A stretch of DNA of 64,000 nucleotides from Engraulis encrasicolus (GCF_034702125.1 NC_085873.1:53446352-53510351), one strand, 5' to 3'; shown: positions 44,041-57,069, counted from the stretch's first letter. Made by a program: numbers and translations. Notes: generated by a model from the sequence alone, not told the origin.

Positions 44041-44880
44041 GGTTCATGAACTGATTCGAGTTTGGAGGTCAACAATTTCAAGATGGCCGAATTCAAGATG
44101 GCCGAATTTTTGTTTGGTCCATAACTTCTGACCGGGTGGATGGATTTGTCCCAGATTTGGTGTGTGAATGTTCTAGGGTAGGTTCATGAACTGATTCGAG
44201 TTTGGAGGTCAACAATTTCAAGATGGCTAAATTCAAGATGGCCGAATTTTTGTTTGGCCCATTACTTCTGACCGGGTGGATGGATTTATCCCAGATTTGG
44301 TGTGTGAATGCTCTAGGGTGGGTTCATGAACTGATTCGAGTTTGGAGGTTAACACTTTCAAGATGGCCGAATTCAAGATGGCTGAATTTTTGTTTGGTCC
44401 ATAACTTCTGACCGGGTGGATGGATTTGTCCCAGATTTGGTGCGTGAATGTTCTAGGGTAGGTTCATGAACTGATTCGAGTTTGGAGGTCAACAATTTCA
44501 AGATGGCCGAATTCAAGATGGCCGAATTTTTGTTTGGCCCATTACTTCTGACCGGGTGGATGGATTTGTCCCAGATTTGGTGTGTGAATGCTCTAGGGTG
44601 GGTTCATGAACATATTAGAGTTTGGAGGTTAACACTTTCAAGATGGCCGAATTCAAGATGGCCGAATTTTTGTTTGGTCCATAACTTCTGACCGGGTGGA
44701 TGGATTTGTCCCAGATTTGGTGTGTGAATGTTCTAGGGTAGGTTCATGAACTGATTCGAGTTTGGAGGTCAACAATTTCAAGATGGCCGAATTCAAGATG
44801 GCCGAATTTTTGTTTGGCCCATTACTTCTGACCGGGTGGATGGATTTGTCCCAGATTTGGTGTGTGAATGCTGCAGGGTG
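44041..44880. repeat. 140-bp tandem array with 280-bp dimeric order
   Basis: Six units start exactly at 44041, 44181, 44321, 44461, 44601 and 44741 with no indels. Odd units carry ggtccataac and gttctagggta; even units carry ggcccattac and gctctagggtg (gctgcagggtg in the last). Units alternate A-B-A-B-A-B. Each holds two caagatggc blocks. Confidence 0.95.
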
Positions 44881-44984
44881 GGTTCATAAACTGATTCAAG
44901 TTTGGAGGTCAACACTTTCAAAATGGTGGAATTTTTATTTGGCCCATAACTTCTGACTGGGTGGATTGATTTGCCCGGTAACTC

Positions 44985-45345
44985 CTTAATTTAATGGTTC
45001 ACCATTTCAGTGAATCTACCATATCAGGTAGGCCTACAGTGTAATAACCAGTGTAACAATATTTAATACCATGTAATACTAGTGTAATACCAGTGTAAAA
45101 ATAGGCAATACCAGGTACAGTGTAATAACCAGTATAGCAATATGTAATACCATGTAATACTAGTGTAAAACCAGTGTACAAATATGCAATACCATGTAAT
45201 ACCACTTACACACAAATAGCCTACATGATATAAGTACAAAATTGGTACATGGTGTCACACTGGTATGACATGGTATTAAATATTGTTACACTGGTTATTA
45301 CACTGTACCTAATGTGGTATATCCACTGTAATAGTGAACCATTAA
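44985..45345. repeat. Fold-back repeat of gtaataccagtgtaa motifs
   Basis: Copies of accagtgtaa and taataccatgtaatac on the left are answered by inverted ttacactggttattacac and gacatggtattaaatattg at 45260-45320. Outer ends taatggttcac and gtgaaccatta are inverted too. Confidence 0.75.
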
Positions 45346-45699
45346 AACAGTGTTACCATTTGCCCCATTTTTTCCTTCATTTTCACAATAGTCATTTGGT
45401 TTTAAGCCTCTGCACGTCATTGATCTATGTGTAGATATTAAATATATTTATTTTATATTTTATATTTATCATAAACGTTCATGAAAAGGTGGACGGGAGT
45501 GGTAGGAATGATTGGGGACTGGAAGCATCGCGTTTCGGGGATATACCTTAAGCAGTCGAAGGCGACTGCACAGGCAGTCTAGTTTGTATTTGTATTGAAA
45601 ATACATGTAATTGTATCTTTGCCCATCCCTGAGCGGTATGATTTTGACCCGCTCACATTTGCCCTTGCTCTTTACATTCTTGTACATATAGGTGTACGG

Positions 45700-46054
45700 C
45701 AGAGGTGGGCAAACTCAGGTCCAGGGACCACACGCGACCCGCTGAGCCATTTCATGTGCAACATCTGGCAACCTGGGCAACATCTGAATGCACCTCATTA
45801 TAAGTTACTGTATGTCAGCATATAATATTTCTTATTATTGACACGGGCAAGTTGCCTACCAACGACATCTGGACCTTCGGTCAATATTCTACACCCATTT
45901 TATCATAATGTGCAGGAATGGCAAAGTTGCCACGTTATGTTAGTTTACGCAATTTCTATTATATATTATTGACAAGTTGCTTGCGATATCTGGTCCTTCG
46001 GTCAATATTCTACACCCATTGTGGCCCTTGGGCCAAAATAATTGCCCACCCCTG
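45700..46054. mobile_element. Non-autonomous hAT element
   Basis: Ends CAGAGGTGGGCAAACTC and TTGCCCACCCCTG, with gtgtacgg and gtgtatgc as a 6/8 target duplication. No coding capacity. A block around acaagttgcctaccaacgac is repeated inside. Confidence 0.8.
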
Positions 46055-46059
46055 GTGTA

Positions 46060-46770
46060 TGCTTTACAAGTATGTCAAGCCTGAAACTGCATTGAGATTA
46101 CTTCATTTGTTGTGGAGGGAATCCCCTACCTCAACCCTGTAAACAATGACACTGCTGGATTCCTGGATATTAGGTAGATATGGATTCAGCTGGTGTGTGG
46201 AATTGAGACATTGTGGGTTATCTTACAAATAGGTACTAAAAATCGTGAGGATATCTTAAGGTCAGAGCAACATGTTATCGACCCGGCCCATTGTTTAACC
46301 GGCATTATTAAAGTAATTCTGCTGTCTACCGCGGGTGGTTTATGGGTTGCTCAGCTCCGTGGAGAGTCTGTATGTCAATAGTATTGATGGCGCCCCCTAG
46401 GGGAGCTTAGTTTATGTGCTCTGCCTTTTTCTTGCCTTCTCTCCCAGAGCAGCTCTCGGCCTTTTCGCTTTTAATTCAAGGTCCTCAAGGAATGGAATGC
46501 CCCACTACATCCGGTGACGTGAGGGGATTGGCATCCGCATGGCCAGCAAGCTAGGGCATTAGTCAGGGAGCTTCTCAACAACACTCCCTAAAAGAAGCTG
46601 AACAGAAAGGTTACAGGAGTGAAAAAGGCAGATCCTCTGTCTAGTTTTTAGCCTGGCAGAATTTCTTTGCCACTTCCTATAATGGCTGTCAGGTAGACAC
46701 GGATGTTATCTGTGAGGTTGTTGTGTGCACCTGTTATGTTTGCATGTGAGGTTTTTTTTTTGCGTTTACA
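46060..46770. other. No gene; one CTCF-like motif
   Basis: No exon seen. At 46390-46403 the minus strand reads CCCCTAGGGGGCGC, 13 of 14 matches to the CTCF core. Confidence 0.4.
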
Positions 46771-46775
46771 TATAG

Positions 46776-47098
46776 AAAAGTGAAAGTGAAAGCCCATTGG
46801 GAAACTCCAACTCCCATTGTCATTGTGACACAGCACTCCACAGCACACAAGTGAACACTGCACACTGCACACAACGAAATTGCATTTATGCCTCACCCGT
46901 GCAAGGGGGCAGCCCTCAGTGGCGCCCCATGGGGAGCAGTGCAGTGGGACGGTACCATGCTCAGGGTACCTCAGTCATGGAGGAGGATGGGGGAGAGCAC
47001 TGGTTGATTACTCCCCCCACCAACCTGGCGGGTCGGGAGTCGAACCGGCAACCTCTGGGATGCAAGTCTGACGCCCTAATCGCTCACCCATGACTCCA
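46776..47098 (-). mobile_element. tRNA-derived SINE
   Basis: On the minus strand the 5' head reads TGGGTGAGCGATTAGGGCG (box A type) and later GGTTCGACTCC (box B), a tRNA-like promoter for RNA polymerase III. The body follows and the 3' tail is GGGCTTTCACTTTCACTTTT. A 5'-truncated relative lies on the + strand at 54895-55070. Confidence 0.85.
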
Positions 47099-47179
47099 CC
47101 TATGACTGCTCACATATGCTTTGCCAGGAAACAAGTGGTACTGGAGGGGTTCAAGCTGTTCCAGAGCCATTCAGAGCTG

Positions 47180-47806
<627 letters not shown>

Positions 47807-47809
47807 TGA

Positions 47810-48390
47810 CCACAGGAGTTTGGTAGTCTTCTGTGGAGCCTGATGCCTGTAGCGGTTGGAGTCACTTTTCCTGCATGTCCATGTGTGGGAGGAAGTGCCT
47901 TTATATATATATATACATCTCTCTCTCTCTCTTGTTTTCACCCGAATGGAAATGTGTTGTTATTGTCAGGTGGTAAAAAGAATGTTCTGAATGCTCTGAG
48001 CACTACACTAGGTGAGACTTTCAGACAGCATAATCTTCAGGTATTTAGTCAATACTGATGTGTACAGACCTGATTATAATGTTCAGAATTTTCCACTAAA
48101 AGCTCATTATGTGGAAAATGAGCTCAGAATATATTTCCCACCAATCCTTTTTTCATATATTCAGTTTATATACCTGCTGTCTTTTTTTACTACCACTTTT
48201 TTATTTCTTCCGTAATGTAGACCATAAGTCACATCTTCCATAGTCATGTGCTGTACTGTTGTACCATGTGTGTGATATTCTGTCTGCTTTTGTCCTGTTT
48301 GGGTGCTGTTTGTTCTGAGTGAGTCTGATGAGGATGAGAGTACAGCAGCCGCATCAGAGTTTTGTGTGTGCAAGGTGATTGGATTTCAGA
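47810..48390. other. No gene seen
   Basis: Unique sequence with a short (TA)n-(CT)n run at 47900-47933. No exon could be supported. Confidence 0.5.
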
Positions 48391-49065
48391 GGGTATATGT
48401 ATCTGGTGTGTGGTGTCTTCAGAGGGTATCTGTGTGTCTGTGGTGTATGGTGACTTCAGGGGGTGTGTGTCTCTGGTGTATGGTGACTTCAGGGGGTGTG
48501 TGTCTCTGGTGTATGGTGTCTTCAGAGGGTATGTGTCTGGTGTATGGTGTCTTCAGAGGGTATGTGTCTGGTGTATGGTGTCTTCAGAGGGTATGTGTCT
48601 CTGGTGTATGGTGTCTTCAGGGGGTGTGTCTCTGGTGTATGGTGTCTTTAGAGGGTATGTGTGTGTCTCTGGTGTATGGTGTCTTCAGAGGGTATGTGTC
48701 TGGTGTATGGTGTCTTCAGAGGGTATGTGCGTATGGTGTCTTCAGAGAGTATGTGTGTGTCTCTGGTGTATGGTGTCTTCAGAGAGTATGTGTGTGTCTC
48801 TGGTGTATGGTGTCTTCAGGGGGTGTGTGTCTGTGGTGTGTGGTGTCTTCAGAGGGTATATGTCTGGTGTATGGTGTCTTCAGAGGGTATATGTCTGGTG
48901 TATGGTGACTTCAGGGTGTGTGTCTCTTGTGCGTGGTGTCTTCAGAGGGTATGTGTGTGTCTGGTGTATGGTGTCTTCAGAGGGTATGTGTCTGTTGTAT
49001 GGTGTCTTCAGATGGTGTGTCTCTGGTGTATGGTGTCTTCAGGGTGTGTGTCTCTGGTGTATGGT
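48391..49065. repeat. ~31-37-bp minisatellite
   Basis: About 20 copies of ggtgtatggtgtcttcagag plus ggtatgtgtctct with length variants. Three + strand frames are open over 178 to 279 codons only because the unit lacks stops. There is no sign of a real protein. Confidence 0.95.
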
Positions 49066-49069
49066 GCCC

Positions 49070-50450
49070 TCCCGTGTGACTGTCCCCTCTGCTGTAATTC
49101 TCCGTGCTGTGGCCTCCCATCAGGGCCGCTGGCAGCTTTTGCTGGGCCCAGGACAAATGAATCTGAAAGGCCCCCCTACTCAGTACATACAATGTAATTA
49201 GGACCCAATTCTGGGCCCCCTCTCTGACAACTGACCCATTTGTCCCCCCTGTCAGCTTAACTGCCTCCCGTGCTGTGTAACTCTCCTATGTTGCACACAT
49301 TGTCCTCTTACTCAGCAAGAGAAGGGCGTCTGATCTGAACCGACTCGTCACCACCAGCCGTGCTGGCTTTGAACACTTTCTCTCCTGACTCCCCCCGCCT
49401 TTGACACCTCTCCGAACAGTTTGTTTGTGCCAGGGCATACATTCAAATTTGTGCTTTGTGTGAAGTGGCATGTTATCAAAGGAGGCGTGTGGACTTGGCT
49501 ATGCAAAAAGCTGCCTGTGCTGCTCTTCTTGCTCCCTCACGGCTCGTCAGCCCTTTTTAACCAGCGTCTCCTGTAAGCTACTGCCTCACGGCTCGTCAGC
49601 CCTTTTTAACAGGTGTCACCGTGTTGGGAACATGGCAGCAGCATCTGAGCCTCAGTGTTCTCTATTCACATACCTGCCACTGCAGGTTTCAAGGGATGAG
49701 CAATTGTTCAACACCTCTGTACCTGCCACTATGCACTATGGGATCTGGATCTGGCACTGGTAAGATTTCAAAGGATGAACGTTGTTCCACACCTCTGTTC
49801 CTGCCACTATGCACTACTAGGGTATCTGGCATTGGTAAGATGTCAGAGGATGAACACAGCACAGATATTCCACACCTCTCTCAGGCAGCTCTTGTGTCTT
49901 TTTTTATTCCCACGGAGGTGTGTCAAAGGCATTGACTACTGTACATCCACTCAAGATACTCAAAATAGACTCAACATACTCACACACTCTTCTTTGTTTT
50001 TCTTTTTTCCTCGCTTTCTGTCTATTTTACAAATCTCCTCTAGCCATTTTCTCTTGAGGGTTTGAGTTTTCCCTCCTAGTTGAGTCTTCTTCACTTCAGA
50101 GGGCCACGGTTGCCTCACTTCAACATGCTTTGTCATGGCGGGAAAGTTAGACGGATGGTCGTGCCTGTTGGGAGATGGGTCTTGGAGGACTCCCCTCTCC
50201 GTAGTCCAAATGTCCTCACATGTTACCCACCAACAGCTCTCCGCTATCACATCATATCAGCAGCCTCCTTTTCCTTAAAAGATGATTAAATGTGAATATC
50301 CCCCCAATAAATGTTTTCAATTAATGAAAGTTGCCTCAGTCATCCTTGTTATGAGCCTTTCTGAGGTACTGTAGGCTGTTTTTATTTTTTTTCTGCTGAC
50401 CCATAGTCTTGCTCTCTTTTTAAAGGGCAACCGTGTTATTAGCATTGTGT
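49070..50450. other. No gene; short local duplications
   Basis: Duplicated pieces occur at 49536-49560 and 49587-49611 (ctcacggctcgtcagccctt) and at 49730-49850 (acacctctgt...ccactatgcacta). No supported exon. Confidence 0.45.
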
Positions 50451-50454
50451 AGAG

Positions 50455-50648
50455 CAGCGTTTTTGACCGGGGAACACTAGTGTGCCGTGAGAGATCATCT
50501 GGTGTGCCGTGGAAAATTATAGAACGTCTGTGTTAATACAGGCAATAAAGTTTCATTTTTAGTTAGCTTTTCATCATTGGTGGTGTGCCTGGGCATTTTG
50601 GCCTTGAAAAAGGTGTGCCTTGGCTTTAAAAAAGGTTGAAAATCACTG
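50455..50648. mobile_element. hAT-type MITE
   Basis: Ends CAGCGTTTTTGACC and GGTTGAAAATCACTG, flanked by gtgtagag and atctagag (6/8). Contains repeated ggtgtgcc blocks. Noncoding. Confidence 0.75.
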
Positions 50649-50649
50649 A

Positions 50650-51377
50650 TCTAGAGAGAAAAAAAGTAAAAAATAATAATAATAAAATAAAAAAATAGAG
50701 TTTAATTCTAAAAGCTCTTTTGGTTGTTGGAATGTAATGTGCTGTGCTTTACACTTTCTTGTCATGTCTATGAACCAGACAGCTATAATTTGTTTCTTGT
50801 GCCCACTTCAAATACAACTGGTTGTCTAGCCAGCATGCCATCTCGCATTTTGAGGGGGCATTTATTTCATCTGGGAAGACTTGACTATGACTCCTGAGAC
50901 TTGACTACAATACCCTTCTTGAGTTATGAAGGCAAATGTAAAAGGACTTGCATTAGAGTCGCTTTTGAGGATGTTATCCTCCTTTGTGCTCTGTCAATAG
51001 TGATTGGCTAATGCAAGTCCATTTTCAGCAGACAGGGATTCAGTTTGTCTTGTTCTGCATTTAATGAATATGTTTTTTCCTCCCCAAAATCCTAACAAAA
51101 AAAAGAAAAAATACAAGAAAGAAAAAACAGCCTGGAGCAAAAACAACATACCACAAAAACAAAACCTTTTCTTCCGTTTGTGAGACTCTGTTTACTTGCA
51201 CACTGCGGTCCAGTTTTGTTTTCAGGAGCAGAGAAGAGACTTTATTATGTATCTTGTAAACGCCACATATAGCTGGTAAAAAGCTCCAACTAGACTGAGT
51301 GGCTGTGGTAATTATCAGACTGAGAAGTCTGCACACTTTAAATCCTATGGTAATTAAGTACAGTACAAAGAGGGGCA
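50650..51377. other. No gene seen
   Basis: A-rich run at 50658-50700 (possible tail of an old retroelement) and otherwise unremarkable sequence. Confidence 0.4.
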
Positions 51378-51385
51378 CATGAAGG

Positions 51386-51942
51386 CAGTGGTTCCCAAAC
51401 TTTTTCAGTGGGGACCCCCTTTTGGATTTCCCCTCCCACCACCCACCATAATCTTAGTCTAGCAATGGATCTCGAGCAACTATTCATTGAAAATCTCAAG
51501 CAGTATTAATGGACAAAATAATGGCCTAGGCTAAAAATCCACACAACTCAAGGGACAGCAGATACAGGTACATCTATTAGTCAAGTCAAGTCAAGTAGGT
51601 TTTATTGTCAATTTCTTTACATGCACTGGTCATACAAAGAATTTGAAATTACATTTCTTGCTTTCCCATACAGACATAGACTAATTAAGGTAAGGACATA
51701 GACAGTATAGACATAGACAGTACTTATACATGGACTTAAGACAGTATGGACATAGACAGTGCTCATACAGACATTTAAAGTGCAAGACTGGACAACAGAA
51801 GACTTGTAGAGGACATACATTAAGAGGTATTTGTTGTGTTTTTGTGCTTTTCCTAAAAAAAAGTCCTTTATAGCGTTCTGACATGGTAATAGTAGCATTT
51901 TGAAGAAAATAAATATAAAAAGGTCTGTCAAGTACACCAGCA

Positions 51943-52029
<87 letters not shown>

Positions 52030-52082
52030 TTAGTGCAGGTAGAAGGGTGCGGTGTGTGCGTCTTGTGTGTGTGTTCGTGTGT

Positions 52083-52166
<84 letters not shown>

Positions 52167-52264
52167 TTGGGTTTAGTGCTGAAAGTGTGGTGTGCTTGTG
52201 TGTGTGTGTGTATGTGTGTGTTGTGTGTGTGTGTGTGTGTGTGTGGGTGTGTGTGTGTGTGTTN

Positions 52265-52307
<43 letters not shown>

Positions 52308-52824
52308 ATGTTTTGAGTTAGTGCAGGTTGAAAGTTCAGTCACAAGTATAGTAGTGCAGGTGGAATGTTCAGTCGCAGATATGGTGGTGGGGGATGGGGG
52401 GGGGGGGTTGTCAGTGGCCTTGCTGGCTAGGGGCTGACAGTGGGGGGGGGGGGGCGGGTTGTCAGTGGCCTTGCTGGCTAGAGGCTGACAGTGGAGGGAG
52501 AGTGGGTTGAGTGTTCAGCATCTTGATCGCTTGGTGCATTGTGCTGCTCGCCAGCCGGGTGGTACGGGAACTGAGGCGCCTGTACCTCTTTCCAGAGGGC
52601 AGGAGGCTGAACAGTTTGTGTGCAGGGTGGCTTGTGTCTTTGATGATCATCAGTGCTTTCCGGGTGAGGCGTGTGGTGTAAATGTCCTGCAGGGAGGGGA
52701 GTGGTACTCCAATGATTAACCATAGAAGTGAATACTGTTACTAACCAAATTATGGAATTATCATAAACCTTTTGTCCGTGACCCCCCTTCAGTACCTTTG
52801 CAACCCCCAGTTTGGGAACGACTG
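51386..52824. mobile_element. hAT element with perfect target duplication, split by a LINE
   Basis: Ends CAGTGGTTCCCAAACTTTTT and CCCAGTTTGGGAACGACTG, with identical catgaagg on both sides (51378-51385, 52825-52832). Without the LINE at 51581-52716 it would be about 300 bp. Sub-terminal ggggaccccctttt and gaccccccttcagta blocks match those at 38070 and 40520. Confidence 0.93.
51581..52716 (-). mobile_element. L2-type LINE, 5'-truncated 3' end
   Basis: The minus-strand 3' tail is a TTGAC/CTTGA repeat (tcaagtcaagtcaag on the + strand), followed inward by a 3' UTR with three CA blocks (51947-52023, 52085-52162, 52197-52308, an N at 52264) and the last ~70 codons of the reverse transcriptase protein ([20 protein letters not shown]). 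It matches 56395-57425 closely and stops at ccaatgat (52716), where the homology ends. Confidence 0.93.
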
Positions 52825-52840
52825 CATGAAGGTAACTGTC

Positions 52841-53105
52841 CAGCTATTCGCCTTAACTTTGACCTTGTAATGACCAGCTATTAGCCTTAACTTTGACCTT
52901 GTAACCACCAGCTATTAGCCTTAACTTTGACCTTGTAACCACCAGCTATTAGCCTTAACTTTGACCTTGTAACCACCAGCTATTAGCCTTAACTTTGACC
53001 TTGTAACCGCCAGCTATTAGCCTTAACTTTGACCTTGTAACCACCAGCTATTAGCCTTCACTTTGACCTTGTAACCGCCAACTATTAGCCTGAACTTTGA
53101 CCTTG
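52841..53105. repeat. 34-bp tandem repeat
   Basis: Eight copies of cagctattagccttaacttt plus gaccttgtaaccac, with few differences. Confidence 0.97.
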
Positions 53106-53109
53106 TGTT

Positions 53110-54347
53110 GGCAGAATATGCTAGGATGGATATGCAGGGTCAGGGGGGGGGGTGATGGAATTTTGGCCCTTCTGCTTTTGATAGCTCCACTTTTTCTTCA
53201 TGATTTTAATCTCGGTTTAATGACACTCAGTTGATGGTACTTAAAATCTTCAATATATCCCCCTTCTGGCTTTTGACAAATTGCACCCTGTAGATATGAA
53301 ATGGGAGTTAACCACTTGGCCAGAAGAGTCTGTTGCAGTCACATGACCCTTCTAGAACTCTAAAGTGGTTCTAGAACTCTAAAGTGGCCTGAGGTCTCCC
53401 TGTCTTACAAAACTGATTTGGGGGAAGATAGAGGGATATTTACGTAATTCATTGTGATATTTTGTTCGTCTGCTCAATACAATTCAATCAACCATGTTTG
53501 GTTTAAGGGAGGATTCAATAGTCTCTCTGGAGTCATGAAGACGACTGCAAAAGAAAGAAAAAGAAAGAAATAGTGGGGGAATGAGTTTGATCGCCCCCGC
53601 TCCCCTCTACTCCCCTCTCCTCCCCTCTCCTCCGCTCCCCTCCCCTCCGCTACACTCCGCTCCCCTCCACCATCCACGTTCTCTTTATTTGATTCACCTC
53701 TTAAGAAAACAGTTGTCATGGCAACGGGCCCCAAGTACCCCATGAGGAGATGAAGTGTAGAGATCAGGTCTGAGAGGGAGAGGGAGGGCACCTCGGCCAC
53801 GCGTCGCTTTACTCTCTCACTCCAGACTTTAGATCAGGTCTGAGAGGGAGAGGGAGGGCACCTCGGCCACGCGTCGCTTTACTCTCTCACTCCAGACTTT
53901 AGTGTGTAAAAAAGATGGCAGCCGATCAGGCTGATGGGCCATCGGGGGGATTTCTCCTGACTGGAGCCCGTGTGGTGTGGTGAGGTGTGCAGCAGACTGG
54001 GACGCCATCTGTATGGATCGGGACCAACTGAGGCACTTTAAAACAGTCATATCATTAGAGGAAGTGATGGCTGGGGGCTGTATGTATGTAAACCTCTGAG
54101 TTTGCTTGTATCCTTTAGTACACTGTAGGCCTACACTAAGGGAAGAGATGGCTTGGGTGTGTGTGGTGGGGGGGGATGTAAACCTCAGAGTTTGCTTGTA
54201 TCATTCAGTTTGCACTGTACACGAAAGAGTATTTATTTTCCTCTTCTCTGGCTAGTGAGGTGCAATGTTGGATTTCCCTTTAGTAATGAAAGAGGATGGA
54301 TGCGGAAGCCAAGTCGCCACCTGTATTCAATTTACTGTATAGATTTG
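53110..54347. other. No gene; a 70-bp tandem duplication
   Basis: A 70-bp unit (agatcaggtctgagagggag ... ctctcactccagacttt) is duplicated in tandem at 53760-53900. The block ggttctagaactctaaagtgg is also locally repeated (53350-53390). No exon supported. Confidence 0.55.
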
Positions 54348-54447
54348 NNNNNNNNNNNNNNNNNNNNNNNNNNNNNNNNNNNNNNNNNNNNNNNNNNNNN
54401 NNNNNNNNNNNNNNNNNNNNNNNNNNNNNNNNNNNNNNNNNNNNNNN
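54348..54447. other. Assembly gap (100 N)
   Basis: Exactly 100 undetermined bases, the usual fixed size for a scaffold gap of unknown length. Confidence 0.99.
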
Positions 54448-54894
54448 TCCTTAACATTCTGGGCAGTTGCCATTTGTTCTTTCCCTACACTGATTGGAAG
54501 CATCTTGTCTGACTGTTTAACATTCTGGTGATGATTGACTGCTGACGATGCAACTCTGTATTCATGTGTTGTGGTGAACAAAGTAAAGATTTAGTTTTAT
54601 CGCTCAGGAAATTTCCAATGAAAGAAAGAAATACATCTAGCTGCCCTGCTGCTGAACTTTGCTCTGCTACTATTCATATTCTCATTGTAGGAGGAAAACG
54701 GAGGCATGTTTAGGACTAACAACTGCTTTTGCAATTGGGAACTCACTTTAGTTAGATTCAATATACCGCTGATGATATCTCCTATTACGGCTATGTGGCT
54801 TACGGGTTCCATTTTGTTTTCTACATTCTATGGCCACTGCTCACTCTTAGCTGGTCAGTGCCAAAAACTGTGTTGCTACCACTGTGTCCCCCCA

Positions 54895-55070
54895 TCCTAC
54901 TGTTACCATTTCTTTACACTGCTCCCTTGGGGCACCATTGGGGGCTGCCCCCTTGCACGGGTGAGGCATAAATGCCATTTCGTTGTGTGCAGTGTGCACT
55001 TGCGTGGTGTGGAGTGCTGTGTCACAATGGGAGTTGGCGTTTTCAAGGTGGGCTTTCACTTTCACTTTCA
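54895..55070 (+). mobile_element. SINE copy, 5'-truncated
   Basis: On the + strand it reads gcacgggtgaggcataaatg ... gtgtgcacttgcgtggtgtg ... gggctttcactttcactttc, matching the 3' half of the SINE at 46776-47098. The tRNA-like head is missing. Confidence 0.8.
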
Positions 55071-55499
55071 TCTCAAGATGCACAGTTTAGATGTGTAGTC
55101 TGCTTTGCTGATCATGTCATATAGGCCATAGTAAAGTCAGGTTTTCACTTACCATTGTATGAGGTCATTGGGTCTGTGAGACCTGTTTTCAAGTTTTCCA
55201 CTGGCGCTTTTTTTCATATTAGATTCACTGGCCGAGACTCCTTTTGTCTGGGGCCCTCTGTGCAGTAAATGGAGGTCAACAGAGCTACGTGATGTCAAGT
55301 AGACATACAATAGAGCGACATACAGTAGAGACGCGTAAAGAGTGTAAAGAATTTGTGCATGGAGTAGTGGAAGCTGAAGTTTGAAAAGAGGTTCACAGTT
55401 ATTTTCAGTCACAGCAGTCATTTCGGACATGATATGTGTGACTGAGGTATCAACGCATCAGTTCGGGCATGGGAGGCACAGCACAACACCGCTGAGCTA

Positions 55500-56045
55500 A
55501 AGGCAAGGCAAGGCAAGGCAAGGCAAGTTTATTTATATAGCGCATTTCATACACAGGAGCAACTCAATGTACTTCAGAAAGTTAACAAATGTAAATGAAA
55601 CAGGGAAGAAAGAAGGAAATGAATTAGAGTCAAAAAACATTTAAAACATTAAGATAAAACATAAGGTAAAAATAATAATAAAATAAAACATAAATAAACA
55701 TAAAACCTTGAAAAACATAAAAATAAAAATAATAATAATAAAAAATAATGATATGTAATTTAAGCTAGGGGAAAGCATCTGAGAACAGCTTTGTCTTGAG
55801 TCTAGATTTAAAGCTATCAATAGTGGGTGCATTTTTTACGTCATCTGGAAGCTGGTTCCAAAGCTTTGAAGCATAGAAGCTAAAGGCTGCCTCTCCACAC
55901 TTTGTTTTGACTTTTGGAATCACCAGCAAATTCTTCTCCGTTGACCTTAGTGACCTGGTCAGTGCATACAGCTGAAACATATCCAGTAGATATGTGGGTC
56001 CCATTCCATTTAATGATTTAAACACAAGTTTAAGGACCAGTCCGA
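55500..56045 (-). mobile_element. LINE 3' fragment with (AGGCA)n tail
   Basis: A minus-strand frame (56025-55765) encodes a typical C-terminal LINE segment, with LNGMGPTYLLDMF, SLRSTEKNLLVIP, KLWNQLPDDVK and FKSRLKTKLF visible. The 3' end at 55500 is an aaggc repeat followed by tttatttatatagcgcattt. It is heavily 5'-truncated and is a different LINE family from the copy at 56395-60180. Confidence 0.85.
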
Positions 56046-56783
56046 TAGGTCAGCACTATCGATACTGTATGAGGCTTTGGGAGGAAGGTTTACTAATGTT
56101 TCACGCCACGCTCTGCTAGTTGGCCTCTGTTACATATGCTGAATACCTCCAAATACATATTGTAGCTCTCAACAGTAGTGGATCGACCTCCAAATACGTC
56201 TTGCAGTTCTCAACAGCAGTGTACAGTACCAACCTCACAGGAGTAAATTCTAAAGCCCCCTTTGTCTGTCTCTTCTCTATTTTTCCCTCTTTTTATTTCT
56301 GTGTGTCTCCGTCTGTCTCCTCTGTTGCTTTTGTATCCTTCAGTCAAAGAACTAGTGTCAGAGCTATTCCGAAAGGCTATTCTCATGCAGTTCATCAAGT
56401 CAAGTCAAGTCAAGTAGGTTTATTGTCAATTTCTTTACATGCACTGGTCATACAAAGAATTTGAAATTACATTTCTTGCTTTCCCATACAGACATAGACT
56501 AATCTAGGTAAGGACATAGACAGTATAGACATAGACAGTACTTATACATGGACTTAAGACAGTATGGACATAGACAGTGCTCATACAGACATTTAAAGTG
56601 CAAGACTGGACAACAGAAGACTTGTAGAGGACATACATTAAGAGGTATTTGTTGTGCTTTTGTGCTTTTCCTAAAAAAGTCCTTTATAGCGTTCTGACAT
56701 GGTAATAGTAGCATTTTGAAGAAAAATAAATATTAAAAGGTCTGTCAAGTACACCAGCAGCAGTGTGTGTGTGTGTGTGTGTG

Positions 56784-56834
<51 letters not shown>

Positions 56835-56880
56835 TTAGTGCAGGTAGAAGGTGCGTTGTGCGTCTTGTGTGTGTGTTCGT

Positions 56881-56917
<37 letters not shown>

Positions 56918-56959
56918 AGTGTGTGTATGTTTGGGTTTAGTGCAGAAAGTGCAGTGTGC

Positions 56960-57069
<110 letters not shown>

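Larger units (their letters stand above)
43862..45546. mobile_element. Nested element with CCCCGAAACGC ends
   Basis: The left end ATATCCCCGAAACGC and the right end GCGTTTCGGGGATAT are perfect inverted repeats. It contains a GCC-rich run (43906-43957), a 140-bp tandem array and a fold-back. No target duplication could be defined and no transposase is seen. Confidence 0.65.
41526..45631. mobile_element. Composite 4.1-kb hAT-like element
   Basis: Ends CAGGGATGGGCAGTAT and TTTGCCCATCCCTG face inward and outward correctly, with agcagtat and agcggtat as a 7/8 target duplication (41518-41525, 45632-45639). Near both ends are TTGTATTTGTATTTT-type blocks. Inside are other repeats (42340-43090, 43862-45546), so it has grown by nested insertion. 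No transposase is seen. Confidence 0.7.

Noticed and set aside
46450..46480. U2 snRNA-like string tctcggccttttcgct
   Set aside because: Only about 16 bases resemble the U2 5' region and the following sequence does not continue the match.
46776..47098. A functional tRNA gene
   Set aside because: Box A and box B are present, but the head lacks a tRNA fold and is joined to a SINE body and tail.
48303..49201. Predicted 201 and 279-residue proteins
   Set aside because: They are translations of a minisatellite lacking stop codons, open in three frames at once, with no start context or domain.
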